DNA of 64,000 nt from Streptomyces yatensis (GCF_018069625.1 NZ_CP072941.1:7068001-7132000), one strand, 5' to 3'. Shown: positions 1-8,672, counted from the first letter of the stretch. Made by a program: numbers and translations. The notes: a model not told the origin generated them from the sequence alone.

Positions 1-57
1 CGTGCCCAGCACGTAACCCACAGCCATCCCAGTGATGAACGTCAGCCGGTAGCGCAT
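1..57 (-). CDS. YtxH-like membrane protein, N-terminal fragment
   Basis: Only the first 19 codons are in the window, running off the left edge. The ATG lies at 55-57 on the minus strand and the peptide starts MRYRLTFITGMAVGYVLGT. A short N-terminal hydrophobic stretch ending in GYVLGT is what I know from actinobacterial YtxH-domain proteins, which usually continue with a glycine/arginine-rich segment and a charged helix. The function of the family is not established. The fragment is too short to exclude another small membrane protein. Confidence 0.6.
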   Translation of the reverse strand, partial: MRYRLTFITGMAVGYVLGT

Positions 58-304
58 CGACCTGCCCTTCTCGCTGTCCTTCACGTCCGGACCCCGGGGT
101 CGTGCTGCGCGCCTACCCGCCCGCGCCGCAGATCACCCACGATCACGTAGAAGATCATCCCTGGATCGGCCGCGGATCGCCCGAGGGCGGACGCGGCGAA
201 CCGATTGGCGGAGCACCCCCCTGCTTGCGCTAATGTATGTGTCGCAGCGAGCGCACGCCGTCCGGGAGCCCCGGGCGGGGTCACGGTCGCGGCACACGGA
301 GCAA

Positions 305-377
305 TCCCCTGTAGCTCAATTGGCAGAGCAGCCGGCTGTTAACCGGCAGGTTACTGGTTCGAGTCCAGTCGGGGGAG
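305..377 (+). tRNA. tRNA-Asn (GTT)
   Basis: A complete cloverleaf can be drawn. The acceptor stem TCCCCTG pairs with CGGGGGA, the anticodon loop is CTGTTAA with anticodon GTT, the T arm carries GGTTCGAGTCC, and G is the discriminator. CCA is not encoded. The acceptor stem has one G-T pair. It is the first of two near-identical tandem copies separated by 5 bp. Confidence 0.96.
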
Positions 378-382
378 CTCGG

Positions 383-455
383 TCCCCTGTAGCTCAATTG
401 GCAGAGCATTCGGCTGTTAACCGGAGGGTTACTGGTTCGAGTCCAGTCGGGGGAG
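383..455 (+). tRNA. tRNA-Asn (GTT), second tandem copy
   Basis: This copy has the same acceptor, D and T arms as the previous gene, with anticodon GTT at 416-418. The differences fall in the anticodon stem, which reads TTCGG/CCGGA instead of GCCGG/CCGGC and so contains a T-G wobble pair. With only 5 bp between the copies they are almost certainly one transcript, ending at the terminator at 464. Confidence 0.96.
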
Positions 456-463
456 CAGTGAGG

Positions 464-487
464 AGGACCCCTCGAGGGGTCCTTTTT
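464..487 (+). terminator. Rho-independent terminator of the tRNA-Asn pair
   Basis: A perfect 8-bp stem, AGGACCCC with GGGGTCCT around a TCGA tetraloop, is followed directly by five T residues. It sits 8 bp after the second tRNA. Confidence 0.9.
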
Positions 488-629
488 CATTTCCGGGCCC
501 CTGTGGACGTGATCTACGCCATGATCGAAGCCAGGGGGGCTCCCACCACCGGCCCTTCGAAGCAGCAGATCGTATGAGCGGCTATGCTGCGGCAGACGGC
601 GCGCGCGGATGTGTACGACGCGCCGTTAC

Positions 630-706
630 GGGGCGGTAGCTCAGCCGGTTAGAGCAGCGGACTCATAATCCGTCGGCCGTGGGTTCGAGTCCCACCCGCC
701 CCACCA
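630..706 (+). tRNA. tRNA with CAU anticodon (Ile2 or elongator Met)
   Basis: The acceptor stem GGGGCGG pairs with CCGCCCC, the discriminator is A and CCA is encoded at 704-706. The anticodon loop is CTCATAA with CAT at 664-666. The CAU anticodon fits elongator Met or, after lysidine modification, Ile2. The AGAGCAG context and the variable loop look to me more like Ile2 than Met, but I cannot settle it by eye. The gene borders the accessory region, so its 3' end is the natural candidate for the attachment site of the element that brought in the phage genes downstream. Confidence 0.93.
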
Positions 707-750
707 GGGCACTACGCGGGCAGACCCATCCTGACCTGCGCAGACATAGG

Positions 751-786
751 AACGGGAGTCGCCGCGCCGACGCGGGGACTCCCGTT
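751..786 (+). terminator. Hairpin after the CAU tRNA
   Basis: AACGGGAGTC at 751-760 pairs perfectly with GACTCCCGTT at 777-786, and the loop contains a further CCGCG/CGCGG stem. The 3' side has little T tract. It is probably the terminator of the tRNA transcript. Confidence 0.7.
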
Positions 787-807
787 CATCCGTTTAGAGC
801 AAGATCA

Positions 808-846
808 AGTGGCCCTACAGTGGCCCGAACGGCCCACCAGTGGCCC
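808..846. repeat. Three AGTGGCCC direct repeats near the tRNA
   Basis: The octamer AGTGGCCC occurs at 808, 819 and 839, about 100 bp after the tRNA. Short direct repeats of this sort near a tRNA attachment site can be integrase arm sites or the remnant of an integrase 3' end. No integrase reading frame remains beside them, so this is only suggestive. Confidence 0.4.
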
Positions 847-865
847 AGGTGATGTCCGCAGGTGA

Positions 866-1293
866 CTACGCGGCCTTCCGGGATCGTCGTGAAGCGCGCC
901 TATCGGCGCGGCCTCGTGAGCTGCCGGGGCGGGTGCTGGGGCCGGCGGACGGGCCCCATTGGGACACGTCCGGCCCATCCGGTCGGGCGATGAAGAAGCG
1001 GAGCAGCGCGAAGTGCGGCCGCTGGTCCTCCGGGTACTGATCGCTCAGGTTCTGGATCCGAAGGATCTCCAGTTCGCGGTCGGCGCAGTGGCCCCGGACC
1101 CACTTAAGGGCGGCGTCGGCGGCGTGCTCCTGGCCCCGGCCGACAGTGCGGATCTAGCCGAGCAGGGGGCAGTGGGGCCCGGTCTGTGCCCCGACGACCC
1201 ACGTGTTTTCGGTGTCGCGGGCGGCGTGGGCGAAGATGACGGCGACGTCGCCTTGGAACGCCTCATTGGAGATCTCCGACGGACCGAGGGGCG
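866..1293 (-). pseudogene. Unrecognised gene remnant with in-frame stop
   Basis: One minus-strand frame reads like a real protein, containing ISNEAFQGDVAVIFAHAARD, then ENTWVVGAQTGPHCPLLG, then ALKWVRGHC and RPHFALLRFFIARPDG. It is interrupted by a TAG codon at 1154-1156. No ATG-led continuous frame covers it. I do not recognise the family. It overlaps the start of the portal remnant on the other strand, which fits a scrambled, decaying region. Because GC-rich DNA gives protein-like shadows, this is a weak call. Confidence 0.3.
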
Positions 1294-1650
1294 GTGTTGG
1301 AGGAGGTCGTCAAGGCGTACGGGGGCGGGGTGCTGTCGTTGGAGACGGCGGTGGCGATGTTGGTTGAAGCGGGCTACCCGATCAAGGATGCGGTGGAGGA
1401 AGTGGAGCGCATCCGCGCGAAGGCTCAGGAGGAGGCAGCAGCACGGATGGCGGAGGCAGTGGCCCGCCGCGGGGATGTGGATGAAGAGTCGGGGGACGGG
1501 GAGGAGCCGAGGCGCGACGCCGGTGGAGGCGGAGAGCCGTCGAGGAGCAGCGGCGGGCGGCCTGTGCCATTCGGGTTCGCGTCTGCCAGCGGGCGGCACC
1601 AGGCTTTGTCGCCAAAGGGCGATCTTGCGCGACGGACCGCAGTTGGGTAA
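1273..1650 (+). pseudogene. Phage portal protein, C-terminal remnant
   Basis: The frame from about 1273 contains VLEEVVKAYGGGVLSLETA, then VEAGYPIKDAVEEVERIRAK and an acidic, alanine-rich tail. This matches what I know of the C-terminus of actinophage portal proteins, where a helix is followed by GG-LS-ETA and a charged tail. A full portal protein has about 450-500 residues, so most of the gene is missing. The only internal start is a GTG at 1294 without a convincing ribosome site. A scaffold gene should follow a portal gene directly, but here an IS remnant and an unrelated gene intervene. Confidence 0.6.
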
Positions 1651-1700
1651 TACAGCGTCACGAATTGTCCGCTGCCTAGCGGGAGTTCGTTCGGCCGCTG

Positions 1701-2149
1701 TTGCCAACCTCATTGCATGGGCGTAAGCGGCTGGGCGACCGGAGGCTTCTTAACGGAATCGTGTGGAAGTTCCGTACGCGTACGGCCTGGCGGGACGTGC
1801 TCGAGCGGTTCGGGTCGTGGGCCACGCTTCACACTCGGTTCTGGCACTGGGCCAAGCACCTTCAAACGGATGCTCCGGGCCACCCAAGTACAGGCGGACG
1901 GGGCTGGCGACCTTGAATGGCTGGTCTCGGTCGACTCCACCGTGGTGCGTGGCCATCAGCACGCTGCCGGGGCCCGAAGAAAGGGGCGCAGCCCCCTCCG
2001 ACGTTCCAGAGGCGGCCTGACCGGCAAGAACCACCTCGCGGAGTTTCAACCGGCTCAAGCAAGGGCGCGGTACCGCGACCCGATATAACAAGACGCCCGA
2101 GTCCTACCAGACAGCTGTCACCCTCGCCTCGCTCCTGATGTGGGCGTAA
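1701..2149 (+). mobile_element. IS5-family transposase remnant (frameshifted)
   Basis: Pieces of an IS5-group DDE transposase are spread over several frames. RRLLNGIVWKFRTRTAWRDV and LERFGSWATLHTRFWHWA form the N-terminal DNA-binding part. DLEWLVSVDSTVVRGHQHAA includes the first catalytic Asp of the DDE triad. FNRLKQGRGTATRYNKTPES then LASLLMWA closes the C-terminus, with the stop at about 2149. The frame changes near 1850 and again near 2040, and the middle is shorter than in intact elements, so it is inactive. I could not define terminal inverted repeats. Confidence 0.8.
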
Positions 2150-2347
2150 GATGCGGCAACAACTCCTAGGGGAACCAGCGCGGTTGGCCGGGAAGGTGCG
2201 GACGTGCTTCAGTCGCTCCTCATCTTCTTGACCCAAGTTGACTACTGTCGCAACAAGTTGACGAGGAACCCCCTACATGACTGGGGTGACGTTACACCCC
2301 GGGCGCAAAGCCACTTGCGTGGGCCGCAAAGGCAGCTGTGAGGTGTG

Positions 2348-3460
2348 ATGTCGGATTTCCCGCCCAAGACGACGCTCAGTCCGGCCGAACTCTCCGAACT
2401 GGTCGATTTCCTGGACGACTACACCACGAATATCCTCGGTGCCTTGAGCATGGGAATCGGGTCTCTCGCAAGCGTGTTGACTCCCTCGGCGGTGACGTGG
2501 CCGCATGCGTTCCCGAAGATCGACAGGTCGACCGCAGAGGAGATGGTGCCGGAGCTTCGGTCCTTGCGGAAGTCCGTCTACCATGCCGGGCGTGCCGCGC
2601 TCGATCTCCCAGACGACCTCGTGCGGGCAGCCGAGGTCGGGCGTCAAGTACTGGAGAAGCTGCACGGGGTCCCGGTGACGTTGTCCGGTGAGGAACGTCG
2701 GCGGGTCCCGAGCGTCACCCAGCAGGGCGGGCCGCGGAGTACCGACAACAGCGTGGTTGGTGGAACGCATCGGAACTTGATTCAAGCGGGCAGCATCGCC
2801 GGCGGCGTTCACGTTCACCCGACCGTGGGCGACGATGTCGGCGACATGGAGAACCCGATCGTCGTCGGCGTGGAAATCCACCCACGCGAGTGGCACGCGG
2901 ACCTCGTCGTGGACGCCTCCCCGCCCCGTCCCATGGCGCCGAGCGGCAGCGTGTACGTAGTGACGCTGCAGGCGCGGACCACGCGAGCGGTGATCCTGCA
3001 CCGGGCCCGGTCCGTGATCGTTTCTCGCCGCCAACCACGACGGGCGTGCTATCGAGCCCACATTCGCGGCCCTCTGGAGCCGAGGAAGTTCTCCCTCGAC
3101 CTTGAGGCGGGCCAACCGGAGTTAAGGCCCGAGGGGGTGGATTTTCCCCTGACGATCAGTTCCGTCGATCCGGAGCAACTCTGGATCGAGCCGGCGGTGG
3201 GTGCTGAAGAGGTTGGCTGGCGGCTGGAGATCGACTGGACCTGCCTCGATCATCACGGAACAGCCGTTATCGACTATGGCGGCGATCCGTTCGAGACGTA
3301 TCCTCCTGAAGTCCTGTTCACGGAAGGGGGTGCATCCTCCCGGCTCCGCACCGGCTGCAGTCTCATCCAACATGAGCCGGACTGCCCTGCGCTGCACCTG
3401 CCGCATGACGTTAGGCCCTCCGTCTACGGTCCTGTGGCGCCGCATCGGGCACACGGCTGA
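2348..3460 (+). CDS. Streptomyces hypothetical protein with HGGVHVH-type motif
   Basis: This 370-residue protein of unknown function starts at ATG 2348, with GAGG 6 bp upstream. The first 110 residues look helical. Around residue 145 comes NLIQAGSIAGGVHVH, a short motif I have often seen in actinobacterial signalling and conflict-type proteins. The C-terminal half has the pattern AVILHRARSVIVSRR, then FPLTISSVDPEQLWIEP, then HGTAVIDYGGDPF. The same C-terminal pattern occurs in the minus-strand gene at 18.6-19.3 kb, so the two are family members at opposite ends of the island in inverted orientation. It interrupts the phage portal-scaffold order and probably arrived after the prophage. The last 40 residues are not conserved with the paralogue and may be read-through. 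Confidence 0.7.
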   Translation: MSDFPPKTTLSPAELSELVDFLDDYTTNILGALSMGIGSLASVLTPSAVTWPHAFPKIDRSTAEEMVPELRSLRKSVYHAGRAALDLPDDLVRAAEVGRQVLEKLHGVPVTLSGEERRRVPSVTQQGGPRSTDNSVVGGTHRNLIQAGSIAGGVHVHPTVGDDVGDMENPIVVGVEIHPREWHADLVVDASPPRPMAPSGSVYVVTLQARTTRAVILHRARSVIVSRRQPRRACYRAHIRGPLEPRKFSLDLEAGQPELRPEGVDFPLTISSVDPEQLWIEPAVGAEEVGWRLEIDWTCLDHHGTAVIDYGGDPFETYPPEVLFTEGGASSRLRTGCSLIQHEPDCPALHLPHDVRPSVYGPVAPHRAHG

Positions 3461-3604
3461 CCTAGCGAGCGATCGAACGCCAGGCGTCGTGGGGTAGACG
3501 GAAGTTTGACGACAGGACTTAGTCGTCGGACGGTAAGCGGTAGTGCTGTCGGCGGCCATGGCTAGACTGATCGACAGCGTGGGGCGCGCACCTGGAGGAG
3601 TTGT

Positions 3605-4306
3605 ATGGTCCGGCCCCTGCCGCCGCGCCACCCTGTCGGTTTTCGCCGTGACGGGCGGCCAATCTTTCCGATTCTCGGGGCCTCGTCTGAGGACGAGGTG
3701 AACGACCGCCTGGACGACGCCGAGGAAGGCGGCCAGGAACAGCAGGTCACCGTCACCCAGGACCGCTTGGGCAAGATGCTCACGCGGGAAAAGGCTCAGG
3801 GGGAACGTGCTGCGATCAAGCGGCTGCTCTCGACTCTGAGGTTCGATACGCCGAAGGCCCTGACGGAGTTCGTCACCGTGCAGCGGGAGGCTGAGCAGGC
3901 CGCGCTGTCGGAAGTCGAGCGTCGGGAGCGGGCGGCGGCCGAGCGGGAGTTGCAGGCCGCACGACGTGAGGAGCTGGCCGCCGAGCGGGAGCGTGAGGCG
4001 ATTCGCCGGGCGGCGCTGGTGGCGCTGGGCGCGGAAGGCGACGACCTTACCGATGCTGAGCGGCTGCTGGCTGTCGATGACGAGGATGCCGACGAGGCGC
4101 AGATCCAGGCGGCGGCCGAGGCCCTGCGCTCGCGGCGGCCGGAGTTGTTCGGCGAGGTGCGGAGTCTGGTGCCAGCGGCCCCGGCGGGCGCTCCGGCCGG
4201 ACGAGGCCCGTCGCGGACAGCGCCCCCGCAGAAGCCGGGCACCGCTGGGCTGGAGATGGCCCGTCGCCGTGGCCTGATACCCGAGTTCAGCGACGCCACG
4301 AGCTGA
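3605..4306 (+). CDS. Phage capsid scaffold protein
   Basis: This 233-residue protein starts at ATG 3605, 7 bp after GGAGG. Residues 30-60 are acidic. Residues 60-170 are a long, highly charged Glu/Arg/Ala stretch that should form a coiled coil, and the end is rich in Pro, Gly and Arg. That composition, plus a position directly before decoration and major capsid genes, is typical of actinophage scaffold proteins that template head assembly and are then removed. It is the first intact gene of the surviving head module (3.6-6.6 kb). Sequence alone does not prove the role. Confidence 0.75.
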   Translation: MVRPLPPRHPVGFRRDGRPIFPILGASSEDEVNDRLDDAEEGGQEQQVTVTQDRLGKMLTREKAQGERAAIKRLLSTLRFDTPKALTEFVTVQREAEQAALSEVERRERAAAERELQAARREELAAEREREAIRRAALVALGAEGDDLTDAERLLAVDDEDADEAQIQAAAEALRSRRPELFGEVRSLVPAAPAGAPAGRGPSRTAPPQKPGTAGLEMARRRGLIPEFSDATS

Positions 4307-4407
4307 TCGGAAGCACGCACAGGGGACCACGCCCCTTCTCCCCGTGGACGGCACTGCCCTGGAGGGCGGTGTGCGGAAGCCGACCGCATCGTCCATGGAG
4401 ACAGAGC

Positions 4408-4824
4408 ATGTCCATTCAGCCCGTTGAGTCCTCGCAGTACCTGACCGCCAACCGGGAGTGGCTGGCGTCGCTGCACGGCACCGACCAGACCGACACGATC
4501 ACCCTCGACCTGCCGCTGTTCACCGAAGGAGTCCACTACCAGTGCGGGGAGTGCTGCGACCCGTACGGCCGGGTCTTCTCGGGTGTGCCGGTCGGTAAGG
4601 TCACCGAGTCGGGCCTGTACGGGCCCTACGACCCGGAGGCGCACTGCGGCCGCCAGGTGCTCCGCGGCTTCGTGATCGCCGAGGCGCCGTTCGCGCCGGG
4701 GCAGACACGGGTTCCGGCCGCACTGCTGTGGCACGGGGCGGTCAAGGCGTCCAAGGTGCCCGGCGGTATCGACCTGTCGCAGCTGACCTGGCACCCGCGG
4801 GCGGCGCTGATCCGGTTCGTGTGA
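4408..4824 (+). CDS. Phage head decoration protein (lambda gpD-like)
   Basis: The 138-residue protein starts at ATG 4408 behind GGAGA; the longer frame upstream has no ribosome site. It has a beta-rich, cysteine-containing core (YQCGECCDPYGRVFSGVP) and a C-terminal GFVIAEAP...LLWHGAVKAS region. The size and location between scaffold and major capsid genes match head-stabilising decoration proteins. It should trimerise on the outer surface of the expanded capsid. It lies 14 bp before the capsid gene. Confidence 0.7.
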   Translation: MSIQPVESSQYLTANREWLASLHGTDQTDTITLDLPLFTEGVHYQCGECCDPYGRVFSGVPVGKVTESGLYGPYDPEAHCGRQVLRGFVIAEAPFAPGQTRVPAALLWHGAVKASKVPGGIDLSQLTWHPRAALIRFV

Positions 4825-4838
4825 GCGGGGCCTGACCT

Positions 4839-5888
4839 GTGTCGATTCAGGACCTGTTGAAAGACGTGGGCGTTGTCGACCTGACAGCGTTCGCGCGGGC
4901 GATCCCTTCTCCGAAGGACTTCCTTCTCACACAGAAGATCTTCCCCACGCTGGTGCTGCGGGAGGTCAAGTGGCGGGTGAAGGACTCGGGCCGGTACGTG
5001 AACGTGGCGAAGTACCGGGCGTACAACGCGAGCGTGCCGTTCGCCACCCGTGAGGCGTGGCAGACCTCCCGTGAGGGGGCGCTGCCCGCGCTGGGGCAGA
5101 AGCTGATGGTCTCCGAGCAGGAGCAGATCCTGCTGGAAGCCTCGCACGGCTCGGATCAGGACCGGCTGATCGAGCTGCTGTACGACGACGTCGAGCGGCA
5201 CGTGGAGGCGATCCAGTCACGCCTGGAGATGGCGGCTGGCGACGTGCTGGCCGACGGGAAGTTCTCGCTGGTGCAGGAGAACGGGCTGACGCTGGAGGTC
5301 GACTGGAACGTCCCCGCGGCGAACATGCCGGTCGCGCAGCGGCCGTGGTGGGACCCGGAGTCGGATCCGATCGCGGATGAGCTGCGGTGGATCCAGCACC
5401 TGGACGACGTCGGCGCGCCGGAACCGGAGCTGGTGGTCACCAGCCGGAAGGCGTTCTCCTACCTGGCGGCGAACGACTCCTACCGGGCTGCCTACTACGG
5501 GTCGGTGAACCCGTCCACGACGCCGACGGCGACGCTCACCCCGCAGCAGATCAACGTGGTGCGCGGCAACTATTCGCTGCCGCCGATCACCTTCTACAAG
5601 GCGCAGGTGAGGGTGGACGGCAAGCCACGCAAGGTGCTGCCGGACGACCTGTGGTGCCTGATCCCGCCGGACCGGGAGAAGTGGGCCCAGACCCAGATCG
5701 GGGTGACGGCCGAGGCGCTGGTGCTCTCGCGGGGCACGAACCCGGAGATCATCCGCGAGGACGCGCCGGGCATCATCATCACCCGCGGGGTCCAGGATGA
5801 TCCGGTGCAGATCTACACCAAGGGCGCGGCGGTCGGTATGCCGGTCATGCACACCCCGGACGCGCACATCGTGGCGAAGGTCCTGTGA
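4839..5888 (+). CDS. Major capsid protein (phage_cap_E family)
   Basis: This 349-residue protein begins at GTG 4839. Features of the lambda gpE-like HK97-fold capsid family are visible: an N-terminal FLLTQKIFPTLVLREVKWRV segment, a long helix near residues 100-140 (SDQDRLIELLYDDVERHVEAIQSRL), and a C-terminal domain with DDLWCLIPP and PGIIITRGVQDDPVQIYTKG. The length is right for the family and the frame is intact, so capsomers could in principle still be made. Terminase, protease and tail genes are absent around it, so no virion can be expected from this locus alone. Confidence 0.88.
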   Translation: MSIQDLLKDVGVVDLTAFARAIPSPKDFLLTQKIFPTLVLREVKWRVKDSGRYVNVAKYRAYNASVPFATREAWQTSREGALPALGQKLMVSEQEQILLEASHGSDQDRLIELLYDDVERHVEAIQSRLEMAAGDVLADGKFSLVQENGLTLEVDWNVPAANMPVAQRPWWDPESDPIADELRWIQHLDDVGAPEPELVVTSRKAFSYLAANDSYRAAYYGSVNPSTTPTATLTPQQINVVRGNYSLPPITFYKAQVRVDGKPRKVLPDDLWCLIPPDREKWAQTQIGVTAEALVLSRGTNPEIIREDAPGIIITRGVQDDPVQIYTKGAAVGMPVMHTPDAHIVAKVL

Positions 5889-6175
5889 TGCCGGTGTCTC
5901 GACTGAAAGCGGCCGTGTACGTGCAGGACCCGGCCACGCGGGAGGAGCTGATTCTCCTGCCCGGCGAGGAGCCCGAACCGCGCCTCGCTGGCCTGGTGAC
6001 CCACCCCGACGCGTGGGAAGTTCCGCCCGAGGGGCGCGGGTCGCTGCCGATCGCGGTCGGCGAGCCGGACCCGACCGCAGAGAAGACGGTCGACCCGGAG
6101 CCGGAGGGCGCCGGCGGAGGCAGTTCGAAGAAGTCGCCGCCACGCCGCTCGCGATCTGCTTCGGCGTCGCCGTGA
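5888..6175 (+). CDS. Small phage head-region protein
   Basis: This 95-residue protein has an ATG overlapping the capsid stop codon by one base (TGATG), implying translational coupling. Its first 60 residues resemble a small beta domain (VYVQDPATREELILLPGEE) and the tail is Ser/Arg/Lys-rich. Genes of this size and position in related prophages are usually unassigned head or connector proteins. I cannot name a family. Confidence 0.6.
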   Translation: MPVSRLKAAVYVQDPATREELILLPGEEPEPRLAGLVTHPDAWEVPPEGRGSLPIAVGEPDPTAEKTVDPEPEGAGGGSSKKSPPRRSRSASASP

Positions 6176-6241
6176 GCTGCGGCCCGCCACCGGGAACGCC
6201 TCGGTGGCGGGCCGCTCCCGTACAAGAGGAAGGGCACGCTG

Positions 6242-6571
6242 GTGGATGAGTTCCAGCGATCGTGGCTGCTGGCGCAGCTCGGACCGGACACGGACCCGGC
6301 CGACCTGGAGCGCCGGTTCTTCCGGCTGCGATCGGCTCGTGCGGTGGCGCTGGAGGTGCTGGGGGAGCGGCGAGCGAAGCTGCTTGCCGACCCGTTGAAG
6401 GTCACCGTCGACGGCGTCGTGACCATGGATCTGCAGGAGAATCTGCGTGGCATCGAGCGGCAGATCGACGGCGTACGTCGGGCTCCGGCTCCTGATGACC
6501 CTCGGGAAGAAGGTGAGGAGAAGAACACCCTGGTGACGTCAGCCATGGTGCCGTCGCGCCGCTACCGGTAA
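6242..6571 (+). CDS. Phage head-tail connector-like protein
   Basis: This 109-residue protein starts at GTG 6242 after AAGAGGAAGGG. It has helices in LLAQLGPDTDPADLERRFF and VALEVLGERRAKLLADPLKV and a second part with VTMDLQENLRGIERQID. It lies two genes after the capsid gene, where small adaptor proteins are expected. The next plus-strand phage genes (stopper, tail terminator, tail tube) are missing, and the module ends here against a convergent GNAT gene. Confidence 0.55.
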   Translation: MDEFQRSWLLAQLGPDTDPADLERRFFRLRSARAVALEVLGERRAKLLADPLKVTVDGVVTMDLQENLRGIERQIDGVRRAPAPDDPREEGEEKNTLVTSAMVPSRRYR

Positions 6572-6608
6572 TGGCTGGCTGCGGCAGCTCAGGCAGCTGA
6601 CGAATGGG

Positions 6609-7190
6609 TCATGTCTCGGTCGGGACACTGAGCGGATCGCGGACCATGGTCGCGAACACGGGGGAGTTGGAAAAGGGCTGTTGCTCGCCGACGTCCTGGT
6701 ATCCCCAGGACTCGTATACCGCCTTTAGCCGCCCATCGGAGCGAGTGGGATCGACCAAGAGCGTCGCGCGCTTCTCCATGCGCTCGGCGAGAAGCGTCTC
6801 GTGCAGCACGCGGGAAGTGCCTGCCCCCGCTGTACCCCGCCACCGCTTGCGGACGAGGATCTCGTTGACGGCGAATGTGCGGCTGCCCGTCTCCTGCGTG
6901 AAGTCCTCTGGCGCGGGCTGCCGCATGCTGGACCACCACAGTGAATCAGGGCCCAGCGGCACGCCGAAGACGTAGCCGACTGGCTCCTCTCCGTTGTAGC
7001 CGATCACGGCCTCCCATCCGTCTCGGGAGGCGTATCTGGTCAGACGCTCATCAAACAGGTCCACAGCGTTGAAGGGATCTTCCATGAGCCCGACCTCGGT
7101 ACGGACCTCCACGTGGATGTCAAGAAACAGTTGCCGGTACGTCTCGACCTCGCTGGTACGGACGAGCGTCAGGGCAGCAGCTTCAGTCAT
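6609..7190 (-). CDS. GNAT-family N-acetyltransferase
   Basis: This 193-residue protein has the GNAT arrangement: a strand with EEPVGYVFGVPLG, then TFAVNEILVRKRWRGTAGAG, where RGTAGAG takes the place of the acetyl-CoA loop (Q/RxxGxG/A), and finally KAVYESWGYQDVGEQ. The substrate is unknown. Its ATG overlaps the stop of the XRE-TPR regulator at 7187-7190, so the two form a translationally coupled pair. I know similar regulator-GNAT pairs from Streptomyces accessory DNA. Confidence 0.8.
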   Translation of the reverse strand: MTEAAALTLVRTSEVETYRQLFLDIHVEVRTEVGLMEDPFNAVDLFDERLTRYASRDGWEAVIGYNGEEPVGYVFGVPLGPDSLWWSSMRQPAPEDFTQETGSRTFAVNEILVRKRWRGTAGAGTSRVLHETLLAERMEKRATLLVDPTRSDGRLKAVYESWGYQDVGEQQPFSNSPVFATMVRDPLSVPTET

Positions 7191-8455
7191 GCGACCACCG
7201 TTCGGTAGTGGGCCTGCCAGTCGCGGGCCTCGGAGTTATCGGGATCGAGGGCGGTGACCTGCTGGGCGAAGCGGTCCAGGAGCTTGCGGACGCGGGCGTG
7301 CCTCACCAGTTCGTCGGAGATGCCCTGCGCTGTGGCGACAGCCTGTTCGGGCTCGTTCTGGCCGAGTTGCGCGACAGCAAGGTGCGCGCGCACCAGGGCA
7401 CTATTGCGCTTCAGGTCCGGCCGCAAGTACGCGAGGCTGCGGTGGGCATGTTTTTCAGCGTCAGGCCAATGCCGTAGGTGGACATGCGCAAGCATCGCGA
7501 GATGATCGAGTTCAGCTTGGTCGTAGAACTCGATCCAGGTCGGACGGTGCCTGTGCGGGTCGGCGCGGTCAAGTGCCTTCTGCGCCAAGTCCAGGTAGCG
7601 CATGGTGTTCCTGGCGTCCCCGAGCTCGGCGTGGTTCACCGCGAGACGGGCCATGGCTAGCGAGGCAAACAGCGGGTCGCGCCGGGTGATGACAGATGCC
7701 TGGGCCCTTTGGGCCGCTGCCAATGCATCGGTGGGGCGCTTGAGGTGCTGGAAAAGGATCGAGCCATGGTTCCATACCCGGAACTGGGTGCCCTGGTCGC
7801 CGGACAGACCAGCGAGGCGTATGGTCCGGTCCAGATTAATCTGGGCGGAGTCCAGACGGCGTCCGTCGATGGCGGCCCACATGGCGCTGTTGGAGAAGGC
7901 TGCGCCGAGGATATACAGCTCGGAGCGAATGCGCGTCGACGCGGAGTGCTCCTGCTGGAGGGAGATGACCTCGTTGGTGAGGTCAGCGGCGCGCCGCTCT
8001 AGTCCCGGGGTGCCGCCGTATTGGTTCTCTGCACTGGTCCAAGCTGCGAGTTCCGCCTTCAATTTCTCCACGTCGTTGGAGCTGAGGCGCTGACGGCGCT
8101 GTTCACCAGCGGGCGATTTGGGCAACGAGACGCCTGCTGCAGTGGCGGCGGCAAGGAAGGCGCGGCGATACACGGGGTCCTCTTCCGGAGCAGGGCTTTG
8201 GGGGTTCTTGCCCCTCGGGGCGAACCCTAACTCCGGCGCCGTGTGACCTGTGATTGTCTGGAGAGCCATTCGCAGCTTGCCGTGTGGCCATCGAACCTCG
8301 CCGTTCAGCAGCTTGAAGACGTGTCGTTTGCTGACAGTGCCGTATGTCCCCGTCAGCGTGCCGATGGCGTCATTGACGAGGTCGGCAAGCTCCTCCGCGC
8401 TCAACTTGTGCGTATGCATCCACGCCGCGAGCTGTTCGTTCCGTGTCTCCGGCAT
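7187..8455 (-). CDS. XRE-type regulator with TPR-like C-terminus
   Basis: This 422-residue protein has a helix-turn-helix region at about residues 5-75 (EELADLVNDAIG...VSKRHVFKLLNGEVRWP). A linker around residues 95-115 holds an Ala-rich stretch (RRAFLAAATAAGVSLP) that could be a vestigial export-like or amphipathic segment. The remainder is helical repeats of TPR type (AQINLDRTIRLAGL, DARNTMRYLDLAQKAL, AEKHAHRSLAYLRP). Proteins of this build usually sense a small molecule or peptide through the repeats and control neighbouring genes. The divergent ATP-binding protein gene begins 217 bp away. Confidence 0.82.
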   Translation of the reverse strand: MPETRNEQLAAWMHTHKLSAEELADLVNDAIGTLTGTYGTVSKRHVFKLLNGEVRWPHGKLRMALQTITGHTAPELGFAPRGKNPQSPAPEEDPVYRRAFLAAATAAGVSLPKSPAGEQRRQRLSSNDVEKLKAELAAWTSAENQYGGTPGLERRAADLTNEVISLQQEHSASTRIRSELYILGAAFSNSAMWAAIDGRRLDSAQINLDRTIRLAGLSGDQGTQFRVWNHGSILFQHLKRPTDALAAAQRAQASVITRRDPLFASLAMARLAVNHAELGDARNTMRYLDLAQKALDRADPHRHRPTWIEFYDQAELDHLAMLAHVHLRHWPDAEKHAHRSLAYLRPDLKRNSALVRAHLAVAQLGQNEPEQAVATAQGISDELVRHARVRKLLDRFAQQVTALDPDNSEARDWQAHYRTVVA

Positions 8456-8672
8456 GACCCTACGTTAGGGCGCGCGCCTACACCCAGGGTAAAGAGATAG
8501 TCAAAATGGCACTGCTCTGGCGAGCAGCATCTGTGCAACTTGGCATCAACAAAAGGGCATTCGTAGCGGTTACCTGGGTGCGTGGACGCCGGGAAGACCG
8601 CGTCGCGTGACGAACCGCGGCCCCCTCCGGCGTTCGGCGGCATATCCGTCCGACTCACGAGGAGCTGGCTTG

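Larger units (their letters stand above)
1273..6571 (+). mobile_element. Cryptic prophage remnant (head module only)
   Basis: Portal remnant, scaffold, decoration, major capsid and two connector-like genes share strand and order with a siphovirus head module. The module is broken by an IS5 remnant and a hypothetical gene at 1.7-3.46 kb. Integrase, terminase, protease, tail and lysis genes are not visible anywhere in the window. The tRNA at 630-706 is the probable insertion target. Confidence 0.75.

Noticed and set aside
2273..3115. A 280-codon minus-strand frame opposite the hypothetical gene at 2348
   Set aside because: The plus-strand frame has a paralogue with matching motifs at 18.6 kb; the minus frame has no matching features.
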